A stretch of 13,882 bases of DNA from Pontibacterium sp964228735. Lineage in GTDB: Bacteria > Pseudomonadota > Gammaproteobacteria > Pseudomonadales > Balneatricaceae. Positions 6,069-13,720 of this stretch are shown in pieces (position 1 is the first letter of the stretch; each line of letters opens with the position of its first letter). Location: positions 1-13,882 of the forward strand of contig NZ_CAXRBQ010000059.1 in NCBI RefSeq assembly GCF_964228735.1, written 5' to 3'. Made by a program: the position numbers and the translations under genes. The notes beneath the pieces are model-generated. The model was not told the DNA's origin, did not search any database, and worked only from the letters and a program-made list of their open reading frames with translations.

Positions 6069-8114
6069 ATGACGAACCCCCTGTTACACGCCCATACCCT
6101 GCCCCCGTTTGATCAGATTACGCCGGACCACGTTGAACCGGCTGTGGATAAGTTGCTGGCCGAGGGCCGTGCGTTGGTTGAAAGGCTGGTGCAGGAGGTG
6201 GCCGAGCCGACCTGGGATAACCTGGTGGCACCGCTGGAACAGATGAACGATACCCTGGCCAAGGCCTGGTCACCGGTCTCCCACATGAACTCGGTGGTAA
6301 ATAGTGACGAGTTGCGTGAAGCCTACAACGCCTGTCTGCCGAAACTGTCGCAGTTCTGGACCGAGCTGGGTCAGAACCAGGGACTGTATGAGTTGTACAA
6401 CAAGTTTGCCGGTAGCGACGAATTTGCTGGCTTGAACACCGAGCAGAAAACTGCGATCGAGCACACCCTGCGTGACTTTAAACTGTCCGGTATCGCTTTA
6501 GGCGAAGCGGACCAACAGCGCTTCAGTGATCTGCAGCAGCGGCTGTCCGAGCTGACCACCAAGTTCTCCGAGAACGTGCTGGATGCCACCAACGCCTGGA
6601 GCAAGCTGATCACCGACGAAGCCGAGCTGGCTGGCTTGCCGGAGATGGCCATTGCCGCGGCGAAACAGGTGGCCGAGGCCAAGGGTGAAGAGGGTTGGAT
6701 GCTGACCCTGGACTTCCCGTCCTACATTCCGGTGATGACCTACGCCGACAACCGCGAGCTGCGTGAAGAGGTGTACACCGCGTTTGCCACCCGCGCCTCC
6801 GACCAGGGCCCGGGTGCCGGTCAGTGGGACAACTCCGAGATCATGCAGGAGATTCTGACCCTGCGTCTGGAGAAAGCCAAACTGCTGGGTTTCAACAACT
6901 ACGCGGAATACTCCCTAGCGACCAAGATGGCGGAAGATACCGACCAGGTGCTGGGCTTCCTGCACGACCTGGCAGCGAAGAGCCGCCCGGAAGCGGAACG
7001 TGAATTCCAGGAACTGTGTGACTTTGCCCGTGAAGAGCACGGCATGGAACAGCTGGAAGCCTGGGATGTGACCTACTACGGCGAAAAGCTGAAACACGCC
7101 CGCTACGAGATCTCTCAGGAGATGCTACGCCCATACTTCCCGCTGCCAAAAGTGCTGGATGGTATGTTTGCCGTCGCTCAGCGCCTGTTTGGTATCGAGA
7201 TCTGCGAAGTGAAGGATTTCAACAGCTGGCACAAGGATGCACGCCACTTCGAACTGCGCCGTAACGAACAACTGATCGCCCGCTTCTACCTGGATCCGTT
7301 TGCCCGTGAGAAAAAACGTGGTGGTGCCTGGATGGACGACTGCCGTGTACGCCGTCGCCTGGACGATGGCAGCCTGCAGCTGCCGGTGGCGTACCTGGTG
7401 TGCAACTTTAACCCACCGGTGGGTGACGATCCGGCTCTGCTGACCCACAACGAAGTGACCACCCTGTTCCACGAATTTGGGCACGGTATCCACCATATGC
7501 TGACCCAAATCGAGACCGCTGACGTCAGTGGTATCAACGGCGTGGCCTGGGATGCGGTGGAGCTGCCGAGTCAGTTTATGGAGAACTGGTGCTGGGAACC
7601 GGATGCGCTGGCGCTGATCTCCGGTCACTACCAGAGCGGCGAGACCCTGCCGAAGGCACTACTCGACAAAATGCTGGCAGCGAAAAATTTCCAGTCCGGT
7701 ATGATGATGGTGCGTCAGTTGGAGTTCTCGCTGTTTGATTTCCAGCTGCACTGCGAATTTGAGCCGGGTAAAACCGATATCCAGGCGGTGCTGAACCGGA
7801 TTCGTGATGAAGTGGCGGTGGTGACTCCACCGGCGTTCAACCGATTCCAACACAGTTTCAGCCACATCTTTGCCGGAGGATATGCGGCCGGTTACTACAG
7901 CTATAAATGGGCTGAAGTGCTGTCGGCGGATGCCTTCTCCCGCTTCGAGGAGGAAGGGATCTTTAACGAGCAGACTGGTGCGGACTTCCTGCATGCCATT
8001 CTGGAGCAGGGCGGATCACGCGAAGCGATGGATCTGTTTGTGGAATTCCGCGGCCGTAAGCCTGAGGTGGATGCGCTGCTGCGTCATAGCGGCATTACCG
8101 TAACAGAGTCTTAA
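6069..8114 (+). CDS. prlC: Oligopeptidase A (M3 family zinc metallopeptidase)
   Basis: A protein of 681 aa, nearly the same length as E. coli oligopeptidase A. The zinc site is visible: HEFGH at 468-472 inside TTLFHEFGHGIHHML, with the third ligand E498 in ELPSQ, followed by FMENW. The N-terminus LLHAHTLPPFDQITPDHVEP is typical of the family. The enzyme is a cytoplasmic, thimet-oligopeptidase-like peptidase that degrades short peptides, including cleaved signal peptides and products of ATP-dependent proteases. GGAG lies 10 bases before the ATG. The stop is followed after two bases by the start of the yheV-like gene, so the two are co-transcribed. Confidence 0.97.
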   Translation: MTNPLLHAHTLPPFDQITPDHVEPAVDKLLAEGRALVERLVQEVAEPTWDNLVAPLEQMNDTLAKAWSPVSHMNSVVNSDELREAYNACLPKLSQFWTELGQNQGLYELYNKFAGSDEFAGLNTEQKTAIEHTLRDFKLSGIALGEADQQRFSDLQQRLSELTTKFSENVLDATNAWSKLITDEAELAGLPEMAIAAAKQVAEAKGEEGWMLTLDFPSYIPVMTYADNRELREEVYTAFATRASDQGPGAGQWDNSEIMQEILTLRLEKAKLLGFNNYAEYSLATKMAEDTDQVLGFLHDLAAKSRPEAEREFQELCDFAREEHGMEQLEAWDVTYYGEKLKHARYEISQEMLRPYFPLPKVLDGMFAVAQRLFGIEICEVKDFNSWHKDARHFELRRNEQLIARFYLDPFAREKKRGGAWMDDCRVRRRLDDGSLQLPVAYLVCNFNPPVGDDPALLTHNEVTTLFHEFGHGIHHMLTQIETADVSGINGVAWDAVELPSQFMENWCWEPDALALISGHYQSGETLPKALLDKMLAAKNFQSGMMMVRQLEFSLFDFQLHCEFEPGKTDIQAVLNRIRDEVAVVTPPAFNRFQHSFSHIFAGGYAAGYYSYKWAEVLSADAFSRFEEEGIFNEQTGADFLHAILEQGGSREAMDLFVEFRGRKPEVDALLRHSGITVTES

Positions 8115-8116
8115 AT

Positions 8117-8380
8117 ATGAGTGTTGTAAAACGTTTTATTGCCGGGGCGACCTGTCCCCGCTGTGGCGAGATGGACACGCTGCGTATGTACCGGGACGGT
8201 GAAAAAGAGTTTCGCGAGTGCGTGGAGTGTGACTTTGAAGACGCCATGCGCCTTGACGGAGAGCCGGAGCCGGCTGAAGAGCTGGAGACCCGCGTAAACC
8301 GCACCGCTGAGCCGATCCCGGAAGATTCTCAGCCGCTGCTGTTTGTACCCAACCCGGGTGCCAAACGCCGCGACCACTGA
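8117..8380 (+). CDS. yheV: YheV-like zinc-ribbon protein (DUF2387)
   Basis: A protein of 87 aa with a four-cysteine zinc ribbon near the N-terminus: C13-P-R-C16 and C35-V-E-C38. The start MSVVKRFIAGATCPRCG is characteristic of the YheV family of putative metal-binding proteins. The C-terminal half (from about residue 45) is acidic then proline-rich and probably disordered. The function is unknown. It starts two bases after the prlC stop, so translation is likely coupled and the pair forms a small operon. A strong hairpin lies 29 bases downstream. Confidence 0.9.
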   Translation: MSVVKRFIAGATCPRCGEMDTLRMYRDGEKEFRECVECDFEDAMRLDGEPEPAEELETRVNRTAEPIPEDSQPLLFVPNPGAKRRDH

Positions 8381-8409
8381 TTCCTTTCATTACGGTCTTA
8401 GGCCGTGCC

Positions 8410-8439
8410 GCCGTAGGTGCGCGATCCCGCATCTACGGC
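8410..8439. repeat. REP-like imperfect palindrome / transcript-end hairpin
   Basis: GCCGTAGGTGCG, loop CGATCC and CGCATCTACGGC form a 12-bp stem with one G-T pair. It lies between the converging prlC-yheV genes and the 30-codon peptide gene. Neither strand has a T-run after it, so it is not a classical terminator. Its form recalls the GTAGG(A/T)GCG palindromes (REP elements) common in Pseudomonas-like genomes. Only one copy is in this window, so repeat status is inference. Confidence 0.5.
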
Positions 8440-8493
8440 CCCTTCCCCGCATCCTATCCAGTCCTATTCTGCTATACGTAATCCGCTGCCGAA

Positions 8494-8586
8494 TTAAAGC
8501 ACCATCAGCAGACACAGCATCACGCCACCTGTCAGTGTAATCAGGGGGAAGCTGGGATCGAACTTGCTGGTTCTGGTATTCATCAT
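8494..8586 (-). CDS. Small Fur-regulated single-span membrane peptide (30 aa, unrecognised)
   Basis: An open frame of 30 codons plus TAA. The peptide starts MMNTRTSKFDPS and ends in the hydrophobic stretch FPLITLTGGVMLCLLMVL (residues 13-30), which could span the membrane once, with the positively charged N-terminus (R5, K8) in the cytoplasm. It is too short for usual gene callers, but the context is strong: AGGAAG lies 4 bases before the first ATG and 7 before the second (8583), the likelier start. A near-consensus sigma70 promoter gives a leader of about 30 bases, and two Fur-box-like palindromes overlap that promoter. I recognise no family. It could be an accessory subunit of a membrane transporter or oxidase, as small peptides like CydX are, but nothing here names the partner. 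Production as a peptide is unproven. Confidence 0.6.
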   Translation of the reverse strand: MMNTRTSKFDPSFPLITLTGGVMLCLLMVL

Positions 8587-8614
8587 CTGACTTCCTGTAA
8601 ATGTACTGCGAAGT

Positions 8615-8633
8615 AATGAGAATTATTATCATT
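8615..8633 (-). promoter_or_regulatory. Strong Fur box overlapping the -10 of the small-peptide promoter
   Basis: AATGAGAATTATTATCATT is almost a perfect palindrome. Its core TGAGAATTATTATCA (8617-8631) matches the 7-1-7 Fur motif TGATAATnATTATCA at 13 of 14 positions, the best Fur site in the window. It covers the -10 box of the minus-strand promoter, the classic place for iron-dependent repression. It is also about 180 bases upstream of the P-type ATPase gene on the other strand. Confidence 0.85.
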
Positions 8634-8653
8634 GATTTTTGGTGTGCTATCAA
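8625..8653 (-). promoter_or_regulatory. Near-consensus sigma70 promoter of the small-peptide gene
   Basis: Minus strand: -35 TTGATA (8653-8648), exactly 17 bases of spacer, -10 GATAAT (8630-8625). Each hexamer matches 5 of 6 consensus bases. The predicted start near 8618 leaves about 30 bases of leader to the ATG with a Shine-Dalgarno AGGAAG (8596-8591). Its quality is the main argument that the short frame downstream is a gene. Confidence 0.75.
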
Positions 8654-8670
8654 TACGAATGATTCGCATT
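8652..8670 (-). promoter_or_regulatory. Second Fur-box-like palindrome, at the -35 of the small-peptide promoter
   Basis: AATACGAATGATTCGCATT differs from its own reverse complement only at the centre and one base pair. It keeps AAT, AAT, ATT and CATT of the Fur consensus but matches only 9 of 14 in the 7-1-7 core. Lying 18 bases beyond the stronger box, it may serve cooperative Fur binding. Another dimeric repressor is possible. Confidence 0.5.
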
Positions 8671-8746
8671 TATTTAAAATAAGTGAAAATGTGACCATCC
8701 GATGTCGGGTGGGTTAATCCTGTTCAAAATATGAGCGGGATCAGGG

Positions 8747-8784
8747 TTTGCACAGCAAAGTCGGACTAGGCTGGTTGGTATAAG
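8747..8784 (+). promoter_or_regulatory. Putative promoter region of the P-type ATPase gene, with small palindrome
   Basis: TATAAG at 8779-8784 preceded by TGG forms an extended -10 element, 30 bases before the ATPase ATG. No good -35 lies at the usual distance, which extended -10 promoters tolerate. The palindrome TTTGC-ACA-GCAAA (8747-8759) just upstream could be an operator. The Shine-Dalgarno GGAG is at 8804-8807. Confidence 0.35.
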
Positions 8785-8814
8785 GACCGGGCCAAACTCT
8801 GTCGGAGATGCATC

Positions 8815-11568
8815 ATGGAATTACAGAAGGATGATCAGGCTACCCTGTGGCATACCCGTGAGCCGCAGGAAACCTTTGTTGCGCTGGAGACCTCAACGGA
8901 TGGGCTGATCAAAGAGGAAGCGGCCACCCGCCAGCAGACGTACGGGCCCAACCGTATCCCCGAGCCACCCCGCCGCAGTGCACTGATGCGGCTGCTGGCC
9001 CAGTTTCATAACGTGCTGATCTACGTGCTGATCGTGGCAGGGATCGTCACTGCCCTCCTCGACCATATGGTAGACGCGGGTGTGATTGCCGCCGTTGTGG
9101 TGGTGAATGCGCTGGTGGGCTTTATCCAGGAAGGTAAAGCGGAAAAAGCGATCGATGCGGTACGCAAGATGCTTTCCCGACAGGCCACCGTGACCCGCGA
9201 AGGTCACCGTTTCCAGACCGACGCGGAAGAGCTGGTGCCGGGGGATGTGGTGTTTGTTCAGTCCGGCGACCGGGTGCCGGCTGATCTGCACCTCTTCTGG
9301 GTAAAGGATCTGCAGATCGAAGAAGCGGTGCTGACCGGTGAATCCGTGCCGGTGGATAAGGATACCCAACCGGTGGCGGCGGAAGCTGCGCTGGGCGACC
9401 GCCACAATATCGCCTTTTCCGGCACCCTGGTGACCTATGGCCAGGGGCTGGGTGTGGTGGTGGAAACCGGCGCCAACACCGAGATTGGCCGGATCAGCAC
9501 CATGCTGGCCAAAGTGACGCAGCTCACCACCCCGCTTACCCGCCAGCTGGACCTGTTCGCCCGTTGGCTGACCGGTGTGATCCTGGCCATTGCTGCGCTG
9601 ACCGTGGTGTTTGGTATCGCCGTGCATGGTTACTCCCTGGAAGAGATGTTTATGGCCTCTGTGGGCCTCGCTGTGGCGGCGATCCCGGAGGGCCTGCCGG
9701 CGGTGATCACCATTGCGCTGGCGATCGGCGTTCAGCGCATGGCCAACCGCCATGCAATCATCCGCCGTCTGCCTGCGGTGGAAACCCTGGGGTCCGTATC
9801 CGTTATCTGCTCCGATAAAACCGGTACCCTCACCCGCAACGAGATGACCGTCACCCACGTGGTGACCGCTGACCTGAACATCGATGTGACCGGGGTGGGT
9901 TACAACCCACACGGTGCCTTTATGATGGGTGATCAGGATATCGATCTGGCAGACTACTACCCGGTACTGCGCCAGCTCTGCCTGGCGAGCGTGTTGTGCA
10001 ATGACTCCACCCTGACGGAAAAAGAGGGCGAATGGCTGATCAGCGGTGACCCGACCGAAGGGGCGCTCACCGTGCTGGGGGTGAAGGCGGGTTACGATGT
10101 GGCGGAGACTCGTCGGGAGATGCCCCGCGATGACTTGATCCCATTTGAGTCCCAGCACCGCTTTATGGCTACCCTGCACCACGACCACAATGGCCAGGGT
10201 ATGGTGTACATCAAAGGGGCGATTGAAGCGATTTTGCCGCGCTGTCAGAAGCAACGCATGCGCGACCGGGATACTCTGGTGGATCGGGACTTCTGGCTGG
10301 CCCAGCAACGTACCATCGCCCGCCGCGGCCAGCGTACCCTGGCGATTGCCTGCCTGCCGGTGTCCAGCGGACAACGTACCCTGTGCTTTGATACAGTGGA
10401 GTCCGGTCTGATTCTGCTGGGGGTGGTGGGTATTATCGACCCGCCCCGGCAGGAAGCGATCGAGGCCGTGGCCCAGTGTCATGAGGCGGGCATCACGGTG
10501 AAGATGATCACCGGTGACCATGCCGAAACGGCGGCGGCCATCGCCAACCAGATGGGTATTACCACCAGCCACGACGCATTGACCGGTTCCGAGCTGGAGC
10601 AGTTAACCGACGATGAGCTGCAACACGCGGTACTGACCTACGACGTGTTTGCCCGCGCCAGCCCGGAGCACAAGTTGCGTATCGTCACCGCCCTGCAGGC
10701 GCAGGAAAAGGTGGTGGCGATGACCGGTGACGGCGTCAACGACGCCCCAGCCCTGAAACGTGCTGATGTGGGTGTGGCAATGGGGATCAAGGGCACCGAG
10801 GCGGCCAAGGAAGCTGCGGAGATGGTATTGGCGGATGACAACTTCGCTTCCATCGCTCATGCGGTTGAAGAGGGCCGTACGGTGTTCGACAACATCCGTA
10901 AATCGATCCTCTTTATCCTGCCAACCAACGGGGGTGAAGCCCTGACCGTATTGGCGGCGATTGCGCTGGGCACTATGTTGCCGGTGACCGCGGCGCAGAT
11001 CCTCTGGGTGAATATGATCACCGCGGTGACCCTGGCGCTGTCCCTCACCTGTGAACCCGCCGAGAGCGGGGTGATGCGACGTATGCCAAGGGATACCCGG
11101 GCACCGATCCTGTCCCGATTTATGATCTGGCGGATCGTCTATGTATCCCTGCTGATGGTGGCGGGCACCTTTGGCCTGTTCCTCTGGGAGATGGACGCCG
11201 GCTCCAGTCTCGAATACTCCCGTACTGTGGCAGTGAACACGCTGGTGATGCTGGAGGTGGTGTACCTGATCAACAGCCGTTACCTGCATGAAACTGTGCT
11301 CAGCCGGGAGGGATTACTGGGTAACCGCTATGTGCTGATGGCGATCGGCCTGGTGATATTCTTCCAGCTGATCTTCACCTACACCCCTCTGATGCAGCTG
11401 TTCTTTAAAGTGGAGGCGATCGACGGCGGCTCCTGGCTGCGCATCATCATGGTGGCGCTGATTGTGTTCCTGCTGGTGGAGCTGGAGAAAAAGCTGATGC
11501 GGCCGTTCAGCAACTCACAACTACCGCAGGCACAGCCTTCAATGCAGTCCCACCACTCCCAGTCTTGA
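8815..11568 (+). CDS. P2-type cation-transporting ATPase (CtpF/PMA1-like)
   Basis: A protein of 917 aa, full length for a P2-type ATPase, in the inner membrane. In order: N-terminal cation-ATPase domain; actuator TGES at 174-177; TM4 with PEGLP at 291-295; phosphorylation site DKTGT with D334; TGDH at 566-569; TGDGVND at 637-643; and TM5-TM6 with N705, E708 and N733. It resembles SERCA-type Ca2+ pumps, with E292, N705 and E708 kept, but the aspartate after the N-x-x-T of TM6 is alanine (NMITAV, A737). That change is shared with the bacterial group around mycobacterial CtpF and cyanobacterial PMA1, some of which have been linked to Ca2+. The ion is therefore uncertain. GGAG lies 7 bases before the ATG. 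The gene converges on a PQQ-dehydrogenase gene with 9 bp between stops. Confidence 0.93.
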   Translation: MELQKDDQATLWHTREPQETFVALETSTDGLIKEEAATRQQTYGPNRIPEPPRRSALMRLLAQFHNVLIYVLIVAGIVTALLDHMVDAGVIAAVVVVNALVGFIQEGKAEKAIDAVRKMLSRQATVTREGHRFQTDAEELVPGDVVFVQSGDRVPADLHLFWVKDLQIEEAVLTGESVPVDKDTQPVAAEAALGDRHNIAFSGTLVTYGQGLGVVVETGANTEIGRISTMLAKVTQLTTPLTRQLDLFARWLTGVILAIAALTVVFGIAVHGYSLEEMFMASVGLAVAAIPEGLPAVITIALAIGVQRMANRHAIIRRLPAVETLGSVSVICSDKTGTLTRNEMTVTHVVTADLNIDVTGVGYNPHGAFMMGDQDIDLADYYPVLRQLCLASVLCNDSTLTEKEGEWLISGDPTEGALTVLGVKAGYDVAETRREMPRDDLIPFESQHRFMATLHHDHNGQGMVYIKGAIEAILPRCQKQRMRDRDTLVDRDFWLAQQRTIARRGQRTLAIACLPVSSGQRTLCFDTVESGLILLGVVGIIDPPRQEAIEAVAQCHEAGITVKMITGDHAETAAAIANQMGITTSHDALTGSELEQLTDDELQHAVLTYDVFARASPEHKLRIVTALQAQEKVVAMTGDGVNDAPALKRADVGVAMGIKGTEAAKEAAEMVLADDNFASIAHAVEEGRTVFDNIRKSILFILPTNGGEALTVLAAIALGTMLPVTAAQILWVNMITAVTLALSLTCEPAESGVMRRMPRDTRAPILSRFMIWRIVYVSLLMVAGTFGLFLWEMDAGSSLEYSRTVAVNTLVMLEVVYLINSRYLHETVLSREGLLGNRYVLMAIGLVIFFQLIFTYTPLMQLFFKVEAIDGGSWLRIIMVALIVFLLVELEKKLMRPFSNSQLPQAQPSMQSHHSQS

Positions 11569-11577
11569 TATGCGGTG

Positions 11578-12696
11578 TTATCGGGTGGCCTGTTTATAGG
11601 TCACCCGGTAGATTGCCCCGGCGTAATCATCCGAGATCAGCAGACTGCCGTCATGATCGGTGAGCACGTCCACCGGCCGTCCCCAGTGGCGTTGTCCGCG
11701 CAGCCAGCCGGTAATAAACGGTTTATGGCTGATCACCTCGCCATCGCGGGTCTCCACCCGGGTCACCCGATAACCCACTTTCAGGCTGCGATTCCAGGAA
11801 CCGTGTTCGGCGATAAACAGGGTGTTCTCGGAGGCCTTGGGAAACTGCTGACCCTGGTAGAAGGTTACACCCAACGGGGCCACATGGGCGCCCAAGCCCA
11901 GCTTAGGTTTTTGGTAGGTACCGCTGGCGAGACGACCAAAGCGGGGATCGGCTACGCCATCAGCATGGACATAGGGGTAACCAAAGTGCAGGCCCGGTTG
12001 GGTTGTCCGGTTCAGCTCATCGTCGGGCAGGTCGTCGCCCATATGATCGCGGCCGTTGTCGGTGAACCAGAGCGATTTATCCACAGGGTGCCAGGTGAAA
12101 CCAACACTGTTACGCACCCCTTCCGCCACGAACTGTTGCTCGCCGTTATCCACATTCAAGCGCAGGATGGAGGCAAAACGGCGATCTTGGGAGAGACAGA
12201 TATTGCAGGGGGCGCCGATATTAAAGTAGAGCCAGCCGTCGGGGCCAAACTTCAGGTATTTCCAGCCGTGATGGCTTTCGTCCGGCAACCGGTCGGTGAC
12301 CAACTGCGGTGCGGGTGGGTTTTCCAGGCGTTTAGCCAGATCAGGGTAGCGCCAGATCTTGTCCACTTCGGCAACGTACAGGTCATTGCCACGCACGGCC
12401 ACGCCGGTAGGCAGATCCAGGCCCCGGGCGATCGGGTACTGCTGGTCGTAGTAACCGTCGCCGTTTTTGTCGCGCAGGGCGACCACCTTACCCGCGCGAC
12501 GGGAGCCCACAAACAGTATCCCCTGCCCTTCCGGTGTATCCACCCGTGCCATCTGGCGGGCATTATTCACCGCTGCTACCTGGTCGATCTGGAAGCCTGC
12601 GGGCAGTTGCAGTTCATCCAGCGGAAGGTCCCGCGCCTGCAGATTGCTGGCAAGAAAAAGGAGAGTCAGGCCAGGAATCAGCCGTAAATTGTTCAT
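11578..12696 (-). CDS. Secreted PQQ-dependent sugar dehydrogenase (sorbosone dehydrogenase-like)
   Basis: A protein of 372 aa with a Sec signal peptide (MNNLRLIPGLTLLFLASNLQA, cleavage near residue 21), so periplasmic. The mature part matches the soluble-GDH/L-sorbosone dehydrogenase family beta-propeller: LPAGFQI near the start, GILFVGSRRAGKVVAL, HHGWKYLKFGPDGWLYFNIG (with the His expected near the PQQ site), FTDNGRDHMGDDLPDDELN, and RPVDVLTDHDGSLLISDD near the end. It would oxidise an aldose or similar sugar using PQQ; the substrate cannot be told. No PQQ synthesis gene is nearby. The start is chosen from the signal peptide and a GGGG 6 bases upstream; an in-frame ATG at 12708 is the alternative. 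The frame is open to 13023 but that part overlaps the opposite DMT gene and codes for nothing recognisable. Confidence 0.88.
   Translation of the reverse strand: MNNLRLIPGLTLLFLASNLQARDLPLDELQLPAGFQIDQVAAVNNARQMARVDTPEGQGILFVGSRRAGKVVALRDKNGDGYYDQQYPIARGLDLPTGVAVRGNDLYVAEVDKIWRYPDLAKRLENPPAPQLVTDRLPDESHHGWKYLKFGPDGWLYFNIGAPCNICLSQDRRFASILRLNVDNGEQQFVAEGVRNSVGFTWHPVDKSLWFTDNGRDHMGDDLPDDELNRTTQPGLHFGYPYVHADGVADPRFGRLASGTYQKPKLGLGAHVAPLGVTFYQGQQFPKASENTLFIAEHGSWNRSLKVGYRVTRVETRDGEVISHKPFITGWLRGQRHWGRPVDVLTDHDGSLLISDDYAGAIYRVTYKQATR
11582..11607. other. Hairpin at the convergent gene ends
   Basis: CGGGTGGCCT, loop GTTTAT and AGGTCACCCG form a 10-bp stem with one mismatched G-T position. It lies 14 bases after the ATPase stop and inside the last codons of the PQQ-dehydrogenase gene. 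No T-run follows on either strand. It may protect the 3' end of the ATPase mRNA or help termination, but a coincidence of coding sequence is possible. Confidence 0.35.
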
Positions 12697-12772
12697 CGCT
12701 TGCCCCATACTGTTGCCGAAAAAAGTCACCGTTAACCATAGCCTCTGGCACGACGGTGAGCCAGAATAGCAG

Positions 12773-12795
12773 CCCCGCAGAAGCCGGGATTTTTT
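12773..12795 (+). terminator. Terminator-like hairpin in the leader of the DMT transporter gene
   Basis: CCCCGC, loop AGAA and GCCGGG pair with one C-C mismatch, followed by ATTTTTT. It sits 22 bases before the transporter ATG and directed toward it. No plus-strand gene precedes it apart from the distant ATPase, so it could be an attenuator, or a remnant with the real transcript starting after it. The stem is short. Confidence 0.3.
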
Positions 12796-12816
12796 AACCA
12801 CACCTGAAACTGAAAT

Positions 12817-13692
12817 ATGCTGACTGATCTGAAAGATATTTTCCCGCTGGGCGTACGTTACATGCTGTTTTCGGCGTTGGGTTTTGCCCTGATGGCCGCC
12901 TGTGTCAAAGCGGTGAGCGCCTACGATATTCCGGTGCTGGAGATCGTTGCGGCCAGGGCGATTGTGTCGCTGGTGATCAGTTACCTGGATGTAAAACGCA
13001 AGCGGATTTCGGTGTGGGGGCACAACAAGGTGTTGTTGTTTGCGCGTGGTGCCGTTGGCGCTTTGGCGCTGATCTGCGTGTACTACTCGGTCACGACTCT
13101 TCCTCTGGCGGAAGCCACTATCCTGCAGTACACCAACCCGGTGTTTACCGCGTTGCTGGCATTGCTGTTCCTGTCGGAGAAAATCCAGCGCTCGACGGTT
13201 CTCTGTATCCTGCTGTCCATTGTTGGGCTGGTGGTGATGGTGAAACCGGACCTGTTCTCCGGTTACAGCGCCAACCTGCCCTGGCTGAGTGTGGCGGCGG
13301 CACTGGCCGGTGCCTTGGGCAGTGCAATTGCCTACGTGATTGTGCGTCAGCTCAGCAGCAGCGAAGACAGTTCGGTGATTATCTTCTATTTCCCGCTGAT
13401 CGCCCTGCCGGTGTCGGTGCTGTTGCTGGGTGATGACTTTGTCATGCCAAACCTGGAAGCACTGGTGTTGCTGATTCTGGTGGGCATTTTCACCCAGGTG
13501 GGCCAGGTGGGGCTGACCAAGGCGATGCAGTACGAAAAAGCGGGTAAGGCGATGGCCTACTCCTACGTGCAGGTGATCTTCTCGCTGGTACTGGGCTGGG
13601 CGTTTTTCAGTGAAATCCCAACCCTGTGGACGCTGGTGGGTGGTGGCCTGATCATCGCTGGGGCACTGATCAATGTGTTGTGGAAGCGGTAA
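12817..13692 (+). CDS. DMT superfamily (EamA/RhaT-like) inner-membrane transporter
   Basis: A protein of 291 aa, the normal length for the ten-helix drug/metabolite transporter fold made of two EamA repeats of about five helices (roughly residues 12-142 and 154-289). Family-like segments are LPLAEATILQYTNPVFTALL closing the first repeat and AGKAMAYSYVQVIFSLVLGW in the second. It likely exports or exchanges a small metabolite; the substrate cannot be deduced. An in-frame TGA four bases before makes this ATG the first possible start. The Shine-Dalgarno is unusually poor, so low translation, leaderless initiation or a start at Met16 (12862) is possible. The gene is divergent from the PQQ-dehydrogenase gene and ends at a strong terminator. 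Confidence 0.9.
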   Translation: MLTDLKDIFPLGVRYMLFSALGFALMAACVKAVSAYDIPVLEIVAARAIVSLVISYLDVKRKRISVWGHNKVLLFARGAVGALALICVYYSVTTLPLAEATILQYTNPVFTALLALLFLSEKIQRSTVLCILLSIVGLVVMVKPDLFSGYSANLPWLSVAAALAGALGSAIAYVIVRQLSSSEDSSVIIFYFPLIALPVSVLLLGDDFVMPNLEALVLLILVGIFTQVGQVGLTKAMQYEKAGKAMAYSYVQVIFSLVLGWAFFSEIPTLWTLVGGGLIIAGALINVLWKR

Positions 13693-13720
13693 TCGGTCCT
13701 CTACTCTCCGTATAAAAAAG

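Noticed and set aside
8390..8698. 102-codon minus-strand frame in the gap before the ATPase
   Set aside because: It is in a different frame from the 30-codon peptide, begins upstream of the promoter and Fur boxes, and reads through the hairpin; composition is random-looking.
8893..10572. 559-codon open frame on the minus strand inside the ATPase gene
   Set aside because: Antisense shadow of a clear P-type ATPase. It is rich in His, Gln and Gly, as expected from reverse-complemented GC-rich coding sequence, with no domain or signal.
11575..12687. 370-codon plus-strand frame opposite the PQQ-dehydrogenase gene
   Set aside because: The opposite strand carries a full secreted dehydrogenase with family motifs; the plus frame shows none.
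12697..13023. N-terminal extension of the PQQ-dehydrogenase reading frame
   Set aside because: It overlaps the opposite DMT gene, encodes no recognisable domain, and would bury the signal peptide that begins at 12696.
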